Shown here: piece after piece, positions 51,566 through 60,759 of the stretch
Position numbering within the stretch: the first letter of the stretch is position 1
How the letters are laid out: every line of letters starts with the position of its first letter
From: Caldivirga sp. MU80
GTDB lineage: Archaea; Thermoproteota; Thermoprotei; Thermoproteales; Thermocladiaceae
Length of the DNA stretch: 64,000 bases
Direction of reading: 5' to 3'
Assembly: GCF_001663375.1 (NCBI RefSeq)
Contig: NZ_LCTF01000001.1
Coordinates: 1-64,000, forward strand
Translations under genes and position numbers: made by a program
The notes under the pieces: model-generated
What the model saw: only the letters and a program-made list of their open reading frames with translations
Told to the model about the DNA's origin: nothing
Database searches by the model: none

Positions 51566-51686
51566 AAACCTCGCCATTCATAGCGTGGCGTCCCCACTGC
51601 ATGGGTCTTATGGTGGATTTATGAAGCCTAGCTGAGGTATCCAGTAGCTCAGGGGGCCCTCGTCTCTCAGGGCGAGGAAGGTGTCA
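51566..51686 (+). mobile_element. Decayed IS605-type element copy
   Basis: The left part AAACCTCGCC...CCCACTGCATGGGTCTTATG mirrors the left end of the copy at 31484 (AAGCCTCGCC...CCCACTACGTGGGGTCTTATG). The right part, CCTCG (51658-51662) with CGAGG (51673-51677) followed by AAGGTGTCA, mirrors the right end of the first copy. Only about 120 bases remain and the ends have drifted, so this is the oldest or most worn of the three copies. Confidence 0.6.
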
Positions 51687-51688
51687 GC

Positions 51689-52369
51689 TTACCCTAGAAC
51701 CTCGGTTATCCTCATCATTTCGAAGCCCGTGGTTGAGTCGCCAACCACCGCGCCCTTGTTATTGGCGACTATACCGCTTCTGATTAGGCTAATACCCCTA
51801 TTCACAGTGCCCACGCCTATCCTTACGCCGAAGAAGCCCTTGAGGAAGTTGATGTCTTCCTCGTCGACCTCTGGTGAGACTAGGATACCCCTGTCGTTGA
51901 CTACGGCTAGGGAGCCGACTATGTAAAGGCCCCTAATATCCCTAACCTCAAGTTCAATGTTTAGGTTATCCCTAACAATGTTGAGGTACTCCCTTTCAAC
52001 TATTGGTGACACTACCCCCCTCTTATTGTTGACGAGTATTAGGTTGGCTATTGCTGTGTACCTTGATGGGAGGACCGCCACGTTTAAGTCGCCAAGGGAC
52101 TTCCTTAACTGTTCAAGTTCCTCATCCCTAATTATTGACGGCACCAGCACCCCACTATTGTTCATTACCGTGAAGACTCCTAGTAGCGGTGACCTACCCA
52201 CCGTCAACTTAATCACCTTAACCTTCAGGGTATCCTCAACATGCCTATCAACCTTCTCCGGTGAGTCAGCTGGGATTAAGGCGTACTCATCATTAGCGGC
52301 CATGTAAACCCCCACGCTGGCGGTTCCGTATATCCTAATGGGGGTTATGTCAAATCTACTTACCGACAC
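51689..52369 (-). CDS. eif6: Translation initiation factor aIF6
   Basis: aIF6 binds the large ribosomal subunit and prevents joining with the small subunit. The 226-residue protein consists of five similar repeats, each with a line such as VNDRGILVSPEV or VNNKRGVVSPIV, as in the family. GTG 52369 lies about 25 bases after GGTTTATAAAACG. It is downstream of SBDS, whose eukaryotic homologue helps release eIF6, so the neighbours are functionally linked. Confidence 0.95.
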   Translation of the reverse strand: MSVSRFDITPIRIYGTASVGVYMAANDEYALIPADSPEKVDRHVEDTLKVKVIKLTVGRSPLLGVFTVMNNSGVLVPSIIRDEELEQLRKSLGDLNVAVLPSRYTAIANLILVNNKRGVVSPIVEREYLNIVRDNLNIELEVRDIRGLYIVGSLAVVNDRGILVSPEVDEEDINFLKGFFGVRIGVGTVNRGISLIRSGIVANNKGAVVGDSTTGFEMMRITEVLG

Positions 52370-52410
52370 TAACGCAGTTTTGACCAGCCGTTTTATAAAC
52401 CATTTCAGAA

Positions 52411-53112
52411 TCAGGTTGAGATACCCAGTAGTTTAACCTCCCCCTCACCATGGGTTATTTCATTGACCTTGCCTATCACTGTATCCTGCAGCCCCGCCGG
52501 TATCTCCAATTGAAGGGTTAGGTTACCTGACTCATCGTACTGCTCCTTAACAACCCTCCCCATCCTGGCGAGCGTTGACTTAACCCTTTGACTGTACTCA
52601 GGTCCCACGGTGATTTCAAGGGTGGCCACGGCCACCTTCACCGGTATGACCCTTTGAATAGCCTTAAGTATGTCGTTCACCTGCTCCTCAACATCCTTAA
52701 ACGGGTCTATGGTGGCGTTGACGCTGTTTAGGGCTAACTCAACCCTCTGGGGTGGTAGGGGGGCCTTGGTCCTTGCGTCTATGCAATTCCTACTAATCCA
52801 CTCAATTATCTGCCTCCTCTTATCCTCAATGAGCCTCCTCCTCTGCTCTGAGGTTAGGGGTATCTCGGCGTTCCTAAGTATTATCTCGGCCGCCTTCCTA
52901 TGGTCCGTGGTTCCGAAGACCTTCTTAAGGGCTATCTCAGACGCCCTCAACCCCCTCTTAGAGTCCCTAAAGACCGTGTCCGTTATCAGCACCCTATCTA
53001 AGCCTATCGGCTTACCTAGCTTAAAGTCGAGCGCGTAATCGGGGTCAACGAGTATTTCGAAGTGCTCACCCTTAGCATCATACTTAACCGTAACCACCCT
53101 CCTACTAGACAT
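52411..53112 (-). CDS. sbds: SBDS/Sdo1 ribosome maturation protein
   Basis: The protein acts in the late maturation of the large subunit. The 233 residues show the three SBDS domains: an N-terminal FYSH domain (VVTVKYDAKGEHFEILVDPD, GTTDHRKAAEII), a central helical domain (EKTK-like stretch replaced by DARTKAPLPPQRVELAL) and a C-terminal ferredoxin-like domain (VAVATLEITVGPEY). It follows enolase by 31 bases and precedes aIF6 on the same strand. Confidence 0.94.
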   Translation of the reverse strand: MSSRRVVTVKYDAKGEHFEILVDPDYALDFKLGKPIGLDRVLITDTVFRDSKRGLRASEIALKKVFGTTDHRKAAEIILRNAEIPLTSEQRRRLIEDKRRQIIEWISRNCIDARTKAPLPPQRVELALNSVNATIDPFKDVEEQVNDILKAIQRVIPVKVAVATLEITVGPEYSQRVKSTLARMGRVVKEQYDESGNLTLQLEIPAGLQDTVIGKVNEITHGEGEVKLLGIST

Positions 53113-53143
53113 GGGTGCTAATTCCTATTCTTAGTTAAAAACA

Positions 53144-54385
53144 TTACTTAATTTTAGCCATCTTAGCTGCTCCACCTAAGTGATCCCATATCCTAAGCAG
53201 CTCATTAGCCTTAGCCACGCGCTCCCCACCCATTATACCAGTCTTGATTATTGGCGACCCGAAGCCAACGGCTATGTGGGCCAGTAGGCCACTTTCAGTG
53301 TCCCCAGACCTGTGAGACACCACTATTCTGTAATTGTTGCTGAGGGCGAGCTTAACGGTTTCATGGGTCCTGGTCACCGTGCCTATTTGATCAACCTTAA
53401 CCAGGATGGCGTTAGCTGCCTTCTCCCTTATGCCAATGGTCAATCTGTCTGGGTTTGTGGTGAATAGGTCGTCACCGACTATTAACCTATCCCTGAACAG
53501 CGCCGTTAACTCGGCGAAGGATTGGAAGTCCTCCTCGTGGAATGGGTCCTCAACGTAGATTAAGTTATACCTCTCGATTATGCTCTTAATTCTTTCAAAG
53601 TGCTCCCTTGGACCAAGCTCTCTACCTTCATTAGCGTATACGTAGGCTTTACCGTTCCACATGTTTGAGGCGGCTGCATCAATACCTATGCCTATCTCAA
53701 TACCAAGCCTCTTTGAGACTGACTTAACGGCCTCTGTTAGTACCTCAAGCGCCTTATCTGTGGATATCTTGGCGGTCCAGGCACCCTCATCATTCTTACC
53801 CCCAGCGAAGGTTGGGTCCTCCTTGGCCAGTAGCCTACCAACCTCCCTATGCACCTCCATGTTTGCGTATATCGCCGTGTATATATCTGGGGCGCCGTAG
53901 GGTAGCACTAGGAATTCCTGGTAATCCGGCCCAAGACCCCTGCTATGCTTACCACCACCTATGGTGTTACCCAGGGGGTAGGGTATTGTATTTGCCAGTG
54001 AGCCACCGATCACTTGATAGGGCCACAGGCCCTTGGCATTGGCAACGGCAACCACGTTAGCCATTGATGTGGCCACGGCCACGGCGCCACCTATCTTTGA
54101 GAAGTCCCAGGTGCCGTCAACCTCCTCAAGCTTCTTATCCACCGCCACCTGGTTAGACGCATCCATGCCTATGAGGCTTGGCTCAACCCACCTATTGAAG
54201 GCGTCAATAGCGGCCTCAATACCCTCATCTGGGAAGTACTTAACCTCATGCCTACCCCTCGAAGCCCCAGCGGGTGCAATTGCCCTACCCCAGCCACCCT
54301 CAAGGTAAACCTCAACTTCAACCGTTAAGTCACCCCTACCCGTGAAAACCTTCCTAATGCCTAGCCTACTTATCCTAGTGTCCAT
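53144..54385 (-). CDS. eno: Enolase
   Basis: Enolase interconverts 2-phosphoglycerate and phosphoenolpyruvate. The 413-residue protein has RGDLTVEVEV, PAGASRGRHE, the metal ligands in IGIDAAASNMWN, VEDPFHEEDF and VGDDLFTTN, the catalytic lysine in LVKVDQIGTVT and SHRSGDTE. The catalytic loop that is usually SGAS reads PAGASRG, which is normal. A TATA-like CATTTTAACA near 54408-54416 supports the ATG at 54385. Confidence 0.95.
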   Translation of the reverse strand: MDTRISRLGIRKVFTGRGDLTVEVEVYLEGGWGRAIAPAGASRGRHEVKYFPDEGIEAAIDAFNRWVEPSLIGMDASNQVAVDKKLEEVDGTWDFSKIGGAVAVATSMANVVAVANAKGLWPYQVIGGSLANTIPYPLGNTIGGGKHSRGLGPDYQEFLVLPYGAPDIYTAIYANMEVHREVGRLLAKEDPTFAGGKNDEGAWTAKISTDKALEVLTEAVKSVSKRLGIEIGIGIDAAASNMWNGKAYVYANEGRELGPREHFERIKSIIERYNLIYVEDPFHEEDFQSFAELTALFRDRLIVGDDLFTTNPDRLTIGIREKAANAILVKVDQIGTVTRTHETVKLALSNNYRIVVSHRSGDTESGLLAHIAVGFGSPIIKTGIMGGERVAKANELLRIWDHLGGAAKMAKIK

Positions 54386-54506
54386 GGGCCAAACACAAGG
54401 GTAGTGTTAAAATGCATTACCCTAAGTTTGATCAACATGCAGCATAGCCCTACCCCTAAGGTAATGGAAACATCTAGGCAAATAATGCCAGGTTACCTTG
54501 CATGAT

Positions 54507-56702
54507 TTAAATAAGGCTGATGGCTAGCAGTATCAGGTAGCCTAGGTGGGTTAGTGGATTCATGGTGCTCATTAGGGCTACTGCTGGGGCAAATACTATG
54601 GATACGGTGTTCACAACCTTTATCAATGGGTTTAATGATGGGCCTGCCGTGTCCTTAAATGGGTCACCAACGACGTCACCAATCACAGCGTTCTTATGGG
54701 CAATGCTACCCTTACCCCCAAGCCCAGGGTCAAGTTCAGCTTCAATAAACTTCTTGGCATTGTCCCAAGCGCCACCTGCATTAGCCATCAGGAGGGCCCT
54801 GGGGAGGCCAACTATAATGGTGCCTAGTATTAGGCCCGCAAGGGCCACCCAACCCAAGGTTAAACCGACAATGACCGGTATGGCGACGGCTAACAGTGCA
54901 GGCGCCATGAATTCCCTCAATGCGTGGCGTGTAACTATGTCAATAGCCTTATTGTAGTCCGGCTTCTCCAAGCCCTCAAGTATTTTCCTGGTACTGAACT
55001 GCCTCCTAATCTCCTCCACCAGCTCTGATGCGGCCTTACCCACAGCTATGAGGAGCCTTGATGAGAAGACGTAAACCAGTATCGCGCCTATTAGTATGCC
55101 GACCAGCAACATCGGGTTAACTATACTGAGGTAGCTTAACGCAGTGCTCAATACATCAGTGTTGGGGTTGTTGTAACTCAACACCTCGTAGATGAAGCCT
55201 ATGAAGAGCACTAAGGCCGCTAACCCAGCGCTAGCTATGGCGTAGCCCTTGGTGGTTGCCTTATACGTGTTGCCTATGGCATCAAGGGCATCGGTAACTC
55301 TCCTCACCTCACCACCTAGGCCAGTCATCTCCGCCAGGCCATTTGCATTATCGCTAACAGGCCCATAAGAGTCGAGGGATATGACAACGCCAGCTAGGCT
55401 AAGTAGGCCCACTGATGCTAATGCGGTACCCATGACTCCACCCTCAATGGGCATTGAGGTAGGTATGTAAGAGTAGCCTAGGTAAAATGATGCCCCAAGG
55501 GCCAGGGCGACTATGGCTATTATTGGCGCGGCGCTTAGTAGGCCGTACGAATACCCGGTTACTATCACGTTTGATGCCGAGAAGACAGCTTGCCTTGCAA
55601 TATCCTTAACTGGGCTGTAGGTGTAATGGGTGAAGTACTGAGTAACGTAAAGCACAGCCACGGCGGTTATGAACCCCATCACCACGCTTAGCGATGACGC
55701 AATGGCCTCAAGTGTATTCCTTAGTGAGACTAGTGAGTAGCCTATGGTGAGTGCTGAGCCGATTAACACGGTCGCCGTTAGGGCATTGCCAAGCTTCCTC
55801 ATTGAGGCTGAGGCCAAGTCCTCACCCTTAACATCACCCCTAACCACCTGAACCCCAAGTAAAGTGGCTAGGAGCACCAGTGAGGTGAGTGCAAGGGTTA
55901 GTGAGGCCAATGCCTCAGGCATGTTAAAGACGGATATGAGTATTAATGTTCCGGTTAACACCACTATGAAACTCTCATACACGTCACTGGCCATACCAGC
56001 TACATCACCCACGTTATCACCAACATTATCAGCTATTACGCCGGGGTTCCTTGGATCATCTTCAGGTATGTTGGACTCGACCTTACCAACCATGTCTGCG
56101 CCCCAGTCAGCGGCCTTAGTGTAGATGCCCCCAGCCACCCTGATGAAGAGTGACATTAAGCTGGCGCCAAGTGCCACAGGCGCCAGTGTAATCGCCCAAT
56201 CCCTAGTTAACGCTGAGTACACTACGTAAAGCGAGGACACGGTCAACACAGCCGCGCTAGCCAGCATAACACCCATGACGCTCCCAGCCCTGAATGAAAC
56301 CTTAAGCGCCTCACCGATGCCCCTCCTAGCCGCTGTAGTTGTCCTGGAGGAGCTTCTCGTGGTTACGTACATGCCCACGTAGCCTGCTAACCCACTACCA
56401 AGGGCACCCAGTGCGAATGAGAGTACTGCGTAGGCTGCCAGTGATGCAGAGTGGAATATTGCGTAGTAAACGAAGCCTATAATCACCATGAGTGCGACAC
56501 CCGTTGGGAGAATGAGACTATATTCCCTCTTAAGGAATGTCTCAGCACCCTTAGCTATCAGGTCGCTTAGCTCACTCAGTTTTTCATTATCCACGCGCCT
56601 TGAAAGGACCCAATGTACGTTGTATAGGGCGTAGGCTAACCCAATTAATGGTATTACTATGGGTAGGCTCAGGGAGACCTCTGGGGTAGTCATTAGTCCC
56701 AT
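54507..56702 (-). CDS. hppA: Membrane proton-pumping pyrophosphatase (K+-independent type)
   Basis: The enzyme couples pyrophosphate hydrolysis to proton export across the membrane. The 731-residue protein has about 16 membrane helices and the pyrophosphate site in KAADWGADMVGKVE, DNVGDNVGDVAGMASD and, near the C-terminus, GDVVGDPFKDTAGPSLN. At the site that decides potassium need, this protein reads GNTYKATTKG, with lysine where K+-dependent forms have alanine, so it is expected to be K+-independent. A TATA box near 56726-56740 fits the ATG. Confidence 0.95.
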   Translation of the reverse strand: MGLMTTPEVSLSLPIVIPLIGLAYALYNVHWVLSRRVDNEKLSELSDLIAKGAETFLKREYSLILPTGVALMVIIGFVYYAIFHSASLAAYAVLSFALGALGSGLAGYVGMYVTTRSSSRTTTAARRGIGEALKVSFRAGSVMGVMLASAAVLTVSSLYVVYSALTRDWAITLAPVALGASLMSLFIRVAGGIYTKAADWGADMVGKVESNIPEDDPRNPGVIADNVGDNVGDVAGMASDVYESFIVVLTGTLILISVFNMPEALASLTLALTSLVLLATLLGVQVVRGDVKGEDLASASMRKLGNALTATVLIGSALTIGYSLVSLRNTLEAIASSLSVVMGFITAVAVLYVTQYFTHYTYSPVKDIARQAVFSASNVIVTGYSYGLLSAAPIIAIVALALGASFYLGYSYIPTSMPIEGGVMGTALASVGLLSLAGVVISLDSYGPVSDNANGLAEMTGLGGEVRRVTDALDAIGNTYKATTKGYAIASAGLAALVLFIGFIYEVLSYNNPNTDVLSTALSYLSIVNPMLLVGILIGAILVYVFSSRLLIAVGKAASELVEEIRRQFSTRKILEGLEKPDYNKAIDIVTRHALREFMAPALLAVAIPVIVGLTLGWVALAGLILGTIIVGLPRALLMANAGGAWDNAKKFIEAELDPGLGGKGSIAHKNAVIGDVVGDPFKDTAGPSLNPLIKVVNTVSIVFAPAVALMSTMNPLTHLGYLILLAISLI

Positions 56703-56847
56703 AGATGAATAGGCTCCTATAAATTTTATTTACAACAATATACTGAGTGCACTATATTCATAATTATAAAAGCGATGCGATATTTCCCATAAGCACCCAT
56801 GAGTTGCCCCACTTAAAACTTTTAAGTAACTAGGGAATATTTGGCTA

Positions 56848-57219
56848 ATGCTACTTGAGGAGAGGCAGAAGAGACCCAGTAAAGAGGCAGGTAGGGTGAT
56901 AGTAATGGACTGGTTTACGCCAGCTGTATTAACCGACAGTGAGGTAGCTTTAGTTAAATTCACCGAGGTGCCCCTTAAGGTATTCGTTAACGAATTCAAT
57001 GATTACGTGGCTCAGGGTATGAAGATCTTTAACATGGTTAACAGTAGGGAGGTGGCATTAGCCCTTAGGGTGGCTGGGGTTAAGCTGCCTAGTGATAGGG
57101 TTGAGATGACCATAGATGACGTTAGGTATATTGCGCCAGGTTCATTAATATTCTACGTGTACGTTGATGATAAGGCCAGTGAACCATTGAAAATCTACAA
57201 AATCGAATTAAAGGGCTAA
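56848..57219 (+). CDS. Small protein of unknown function
   Basis: The 123-residue soluble protein is not one I can assign. Its pattern (TPAVLTD, TEVPLKVFV, then VNSREVALALRVAGVKLPSDR and a final beta pair) loosely parallels the DUF1874 proteins of archaeal viruses and hosts, in which GHxxTA precedes a similar helix and NR. The catalytic histidine of that family would be an asparagine or serine here. The comparison is by eye only. CTTAAAACTTTTAAG at 56812-56826, a palindromic TATA region, lies about 25 bases before the ATG. Confidence 0.6.
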   Translation: MLLEERQKRPSKEAGRVIVMDWFTPAVLTDSEVALVKFTEVPLKVFVNEFNDYVAQGMKIFNMVNSREVALALRVAGVKLPSDRVEMTIDDVRYIAPGSLIFYVYVDDKASEPLKIYKIELKG

Positions 57220-57319
57220 CGGCAATGAAACAGCTAATGAATACCAGCGTTAACCGTCCCTATTTAAGCCCTGTTTAACGTTAAACAATCCTTAACACCA
57301 CCACGCAGTAACCACAGTA

Positions 57320-58474
57320 ATGCTAACAACGGATACGCTCATAGCGACCCCGGGACCCACTGAAATTCCCCATAGGGTTCTGTTGGCGTTAGCGAGACGC
57401 CCAACTAATCCTGACCTTGACCCAGACTTCTTCAAGCGTTACGATGAGGTCAGGGTAATGCTCGCCAGGATGCTGGGTACCAGTAAGGGTAATGTTGTTG
57501 TTTGGGTTGGCGAAGCCATGAGTGGTCTTGAGGCTGCCGTGGCTAACCTAACCGTTAACGGGGATAAGGTTGCCGTTTTAAGCAACGGCGTATTCGGGGA
57601 CGCCTTCGCAGACCTAGTGGTCTCATATGGCGGCGTGCCCATAATCCATAAGGTTGATTATGGTAAGGTACTTGACCCGGATAAGGTTAAGGCATTCTTG
57701 AGGAGTGAGGCTAGGGAAGCTGAGTTGGTCACCATGGTCCACTGTGAGACGCCCAGTGGAACGTTAAATAACCTTAAGGACATAGCTGCCGTGGTTAAGT
57801 CTGAGGGTAAGCTGCTAATCGTCGACGCAGTCTCATCAATGGGTGGCACTGAGGTTAATGCCTCTTGGGGCGTGGACGTGGTTATTGGTGGGAGCCAAAA
57901 GGTGCTTAACTTACCCTCAGGGTTGACAATACTGGCGGTTAGTGATGAGGCCTGGGAACGCATGGAGAAGGTTAGCTACAGGGGCTTTTACCTAAACATT
58001 AGGCTTTGGAGGGATGTTGTCGAGAGGATGGAGTTCCCATACACCCACAGTGAGCCACTAATCAATGGGCTCCTCGAGTCCCTTAGGATGATTGAGGAGG
58101 AGGGGTTAAGCAACGTTTACGCTAGGCATAGGGCGATATCACGTGGTGTTGTGAACGCCGTTGAGGTGATGGGACTTAGGCTAGTGCCCGAATCAGAGGA
58201 GTACTCAAGCCCAACCGTGACAGCATTCTACACGCCAGATGGCATCAGTGAGGCTAAGGTTAGGGAAGGTGCCTTTAAATACGGGGTCCTCATAGCGGGC
58301 TCCTGGGGGCCACTTAAGGGTAGGGTGCTTAGGATTGGCCACATGGGCTACACAGCGTCGCTGAACATGATGACTAATGCCGTTGTTGCCCTAGCCAAGG
58401 CCTTAAATGACGCTGGATATAGGGTTAAGGTTAGTGATGCGGTTGAGGCCTTCCTCAACGGTGTCGGTCTATGA
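57320..58474 (+). CDS. Class V aminotransferase (alanine-glyoxylate / serine-pyruvate type)
   Basis: A pyridoxal-phosphate enzyme of 384 residues. Family features are TPGPTEIPHRVL at the start, HCETPSGTLN, VDAVSSMGGTE with the cofactor-binding aspartate, and the PLP lysine in GGSQKVLNLPSGL near residue 195. It transfers amino groups between small amino acids and glyoxylate or pyruvate. The following amino acid permease gene overlaps it (ATGA), so uptake and breakdown of an amino acid are probably linked. Confidence 0.9.
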   Translation: MLTTDTLIATPGPTEIPHRVLLALARRPTNPDLDPDFFKRYDEVRVMLARMLGTSKGNVVVWVGEAMSGLEAAVANLTVNGDKVAVLSNGVFGDAFADLVVSYGGVPIIHKVDYGKVLDPDKVKAFLRSEAREAELVTMVHCETPSGTLNNLKDIAAVVKSEGKLLIVDAVSSMGGTEVNASWGVDVVIGGSQKVLNLPSGLTILAVSDEAWERMEKVSYRGFYLNIRLWRDVVERMEFPYTHSEPLINGLLESLRMIEEEGLSNVYARHRAISRGVVNAVEVMGLRLVPESEEYSSPTVTAFYTPDGISEAKVREGAFKYGVLIAGSWGPLKGRVLRIGHMGYTASLNMMTNAVVALAKALNDAGYRVKVSDAVEAFLNGVGL

Positions 58475-59985
58475 GTCTCTTCACTAGGGAGAGCACTGGG
58501 CTTGTCAGGGAGGTTGGACCCCTTAAGGCTCTCTTAACTAGCATGGGTTACAACGGCTTCCTAGTGGTCCCCTTCGTCTATCTGACTGGGCTTTACCTCT
58601 ACGGCGGTGGTGGCACCGCCATCATTGCCCTATTCGCCTCCTGGCTCATGTTCATACCGGGCGTGTTCATGTGGTACCTAATCACTAGGCAATACCCGAG
58701 GACTGGTGGGGATTACGTGTACTTCTCCAGGTTGAACCCACCCGTGGGCTTTGCGGCCTGGTTCAACTTCACCGTGGGTGAAATGCTCTATGACGCCGTC
58801 CTAGTTTACTTTGCCGTGGGGCAGTTGGGCATGGTTATGAAGGTCTTGGGTAACCCATGGGCTGGGTTAATCCTTAAACCTGAGTATGAATTCGCCGTAG
58901 CCGTGGCCCTGGTGGCAGTATTGATACTAGTCAACGTAGCGTCGGCTAGGGCTGGCCTAACAATGTTCATGGTTATATCGGCGGTAGCCCTATCAACCTT
59001 CATAGCCTCAGCGGTTTACGTAGCCGCATTGTCCCATAGTGTGGTGAAGTCTGCCTTGGGTTCAGTGTACAGTGAGGCATTAACCTACGCAGGTAAAGCA
59101 ACCCCCATGGGTGGGTTATATGGTGTCCTTGGCATGTCTGCCTTCACCACCGCTGTGTGGGCTTACGTAAACTTCCCAGCCACCATAGGTGGGGAGATTA
59201 GGAGGGATAGGGTAACAGCCATCCTTGGAGTCTTAGGCATGTTCATAATGGGTGGCTTATTCTTCACAGCCTTCATAGCCTCATTCATCCACGCCTTTGG
59301 GTTCAGTTTCTACGTAGGCGCCGGTTACATGAATGCTAACGGTGTTGACAATGGTTACATCCTCATAAACCCCGGGGCTGACTTGGCTTTACTGCGCACG
59401 CCAATAGCCGTAGCCCTGGCCTACTCCTCAGTGCTCTGGTATATAGCCCCAGTCACCGGGGTGATAATCCAAGTGTCAAGGTACCTATTGGCCTTCTCCA
59501 TGGATAGAGTCCTGCCCGAGTTCTTCTCCTACGTCCACCCAAGGACCCATTCACCCATCGCCGCCCACCTATTTGACCTGGCGGTTACCGTGACCCTAAT
59601 GTACATCCTGGCCCTAACCCCCTTTAGCGCAGCTTTATCCTACGCCATAGACCTGGATGCGTTGATACTCCTCGTCTTCACGTTCATAGCATCCGTGCTG
59701 CTTGCCCTAGTCATGTGTATTAAGGGTGTTGTTAAGCTCAATGCCAGCAGATCACTGCTAGTAACATTGACAGCAATATACTTAGCATTACTGCTAGTAT
59801 TCGCCTACTACTGGCTTACCCAGCCGCAGTACTACCTCTCAATAACAGGCAACCCGATTCAACTACTGGCTGAGTCAGCCGTTATATTCGTGGCGGGTTT
59901 GCTGGTTTTCTCACTGGCAAGCTACATTAGGGGTAGGCAGGGTATACCACTGAGCCTCGTTTACGAGGAAATACCACCCGAGTAG
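58471..59985 (+). CDS. APC-family amino acid permease
   Basis: The 504-residue protein has about 12 membrane segments in the APC arrangement, starting with a segment like GYNGFLVVPFVYLTGLYLYG and RQYPRTGGDYVYFSRL, a motif typical for amino acid permeases. Translation is coupled to the aminotransferase gene through an ATGA overlap. The substrate is probably alanine, serine or a related amino acid, by context only. Confidence 0.87.
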   Translation: MSLFTRESTGLVREVGPLKALLTSMGYNGFLVVPFVYLTGLYLYGGGGTAIIALFASWLMFIPGVFMWYLITRQYPRTGGDYVYFSRLNPPVGFAAWFNFTVGEMLYDAVLVYFAVGQLGMVMKVLGNPWAGLILKPEYEFAVAVALVAVLILVNVASARAGLTMFMVISAVALSTFIASAVYVAALSHSVVKSALGSVYSEALTYAGKATPMGGLYGVLGMSAFTTAVWAYVNFPATIGGEIRRDRVTAILGVLGMFIMGGLFFTAFIASFIHAFGFSFYVGAGYMNANGVDNGYILINPGADLALLRTPIAVALAYSSVLWYIAPVTGVIIQVSRYLLAFSMDRVLPEFFSYVHPRTHSPIAAHLFDLAVTVTLMYILALTPFSAALSYAIDLDALILLVFTFIASVLLALVMCIKGVVKLNASRSLLVTLTAIYLALLLVFAYYWLTQPQYYLSITGNPIQLLAESAVIFVAGLLVFSLASYIRGRQGIPLSLVYEEIPPE

Positions 59986-60141
59986 GTTCACGTTAAGGTA
60001 ACGTTACGTAAAACCAGTATTCCTTGGTGCCCTCACTCCATGCAGATTAACCGTAACGTATTGCGAATATAACTCAAGTAGCCTAATAGTTGAATGCCCT
60101 TTGCTTAAAAATCCCAGTCACCTTACGCTATTTTGAACCGT

Positions 60142-60759
60142 ATGTGCCTCTTCGTTGATGTTGAGGGGATTGATGGGGTTGGTAAGTCAACTGTCATTAG
60201 GCGTGTTGCCGACGTATTAAGGGGGTTAGGCTACATGGTTCTCGTCACCAGTGAACCGAGTGATGGCGCAGTTGGGAGGTTCATAAGGGGTAATGTGTTG
60301 ACTGGGGAGGTTGAGGTTGAGCCAAGCGCCCTGGCACTGCTCTTCGCCGCAGATAGGATTGTCCACTTCAACACAGTTATTAAACCTGGACTGCGGGATG
60401 GGTTCATCGTCATCACTGAGCGCTACATAGAGTCCTCAGTGGCCTACCAGGGTGCTCAGGGTGTGCCCATTGACTGGATACTTAGGGTGAACTCCATGGT
60501 TCCTGAACCAGACCTAGTGATAATACTCAATGCACCCCTAGCCGTAATTAGGGAGAGGTTGACCAGTAGGGGTACGTTGGAGTACTTCGAGAGGAGTCTC
60601 AACCTACTAATGAGGGTGCAGGAGATTTACCTAAGGAGGGCTGAGGAGCGTGGTTACCCCGTCATCGATGCCTCAAGGCCTATAGGTAGCGTTGCCGGTG
60701 ATGTACTTACGCTTATTGAGGATAAGGCCAGCGGCAAGTGCAAGGGCAGCCGCCACTGA
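60142..60759 (+). CDS. tmk: Thymidylate kinase
   Basis: The enzyme phosphorylates dTMP to dTDP. The roughly 205-residue protein has the P-loop GIDGVGKST, the dTMP-binding ERYIESSVAYQGAQ and the lid-like RLTSRGTLEYFERS. ATG 60142 (MCLFVDVEGIDG) is preferred to TTG 60133, since GCTTAAAAATCC lies near 60104-60115. The last 87 bases overlap the 3' end of the convergent secreted-protein gene, which is unusual for this genome. Confidence 0.92.
   Translation: MCLFVDVEGIDGVGKSTVIRRVADVLRGLGYMVLVTSEPSDGAVGRFIRGNVLTGEVEVEPSALALLFAADRIVHFNTVIKPGLRDGFIVITERYIESSVAYQGAQGVPIDWILRVNSMVPEPDLVIILNAPLAVIRERLTSRGTLEYFERSLNLLMRVQEIYLRRAEERGYPVIDASRPIGSVAGDVLTLIEDKASGKCKGSRH

Larger units (their letters stand above)
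51320..51688. other. Intergenic region with an IS remnant and a weak RNA candidate
   Basis: 369 bases between NFACT and aIF6 genes. It contains the NFACT promoter (TATA near 51349-51360), a plus-strand TATA-like GGTTTATAATACC at 51450-51462, a box C/D-like string (51503-51552) and a decayed IS605-type copy (51566-51686) that reaches to two bases from the aIF6 stop codon. Confidence 0.55.

Noticed and set aside
51640-51665. tRNA D-arm-like string GTAGCTCAG
   Set aside because: It lies inside the decayed IS copy and is not followed by the rest of a D-arm or an anticodon stem.
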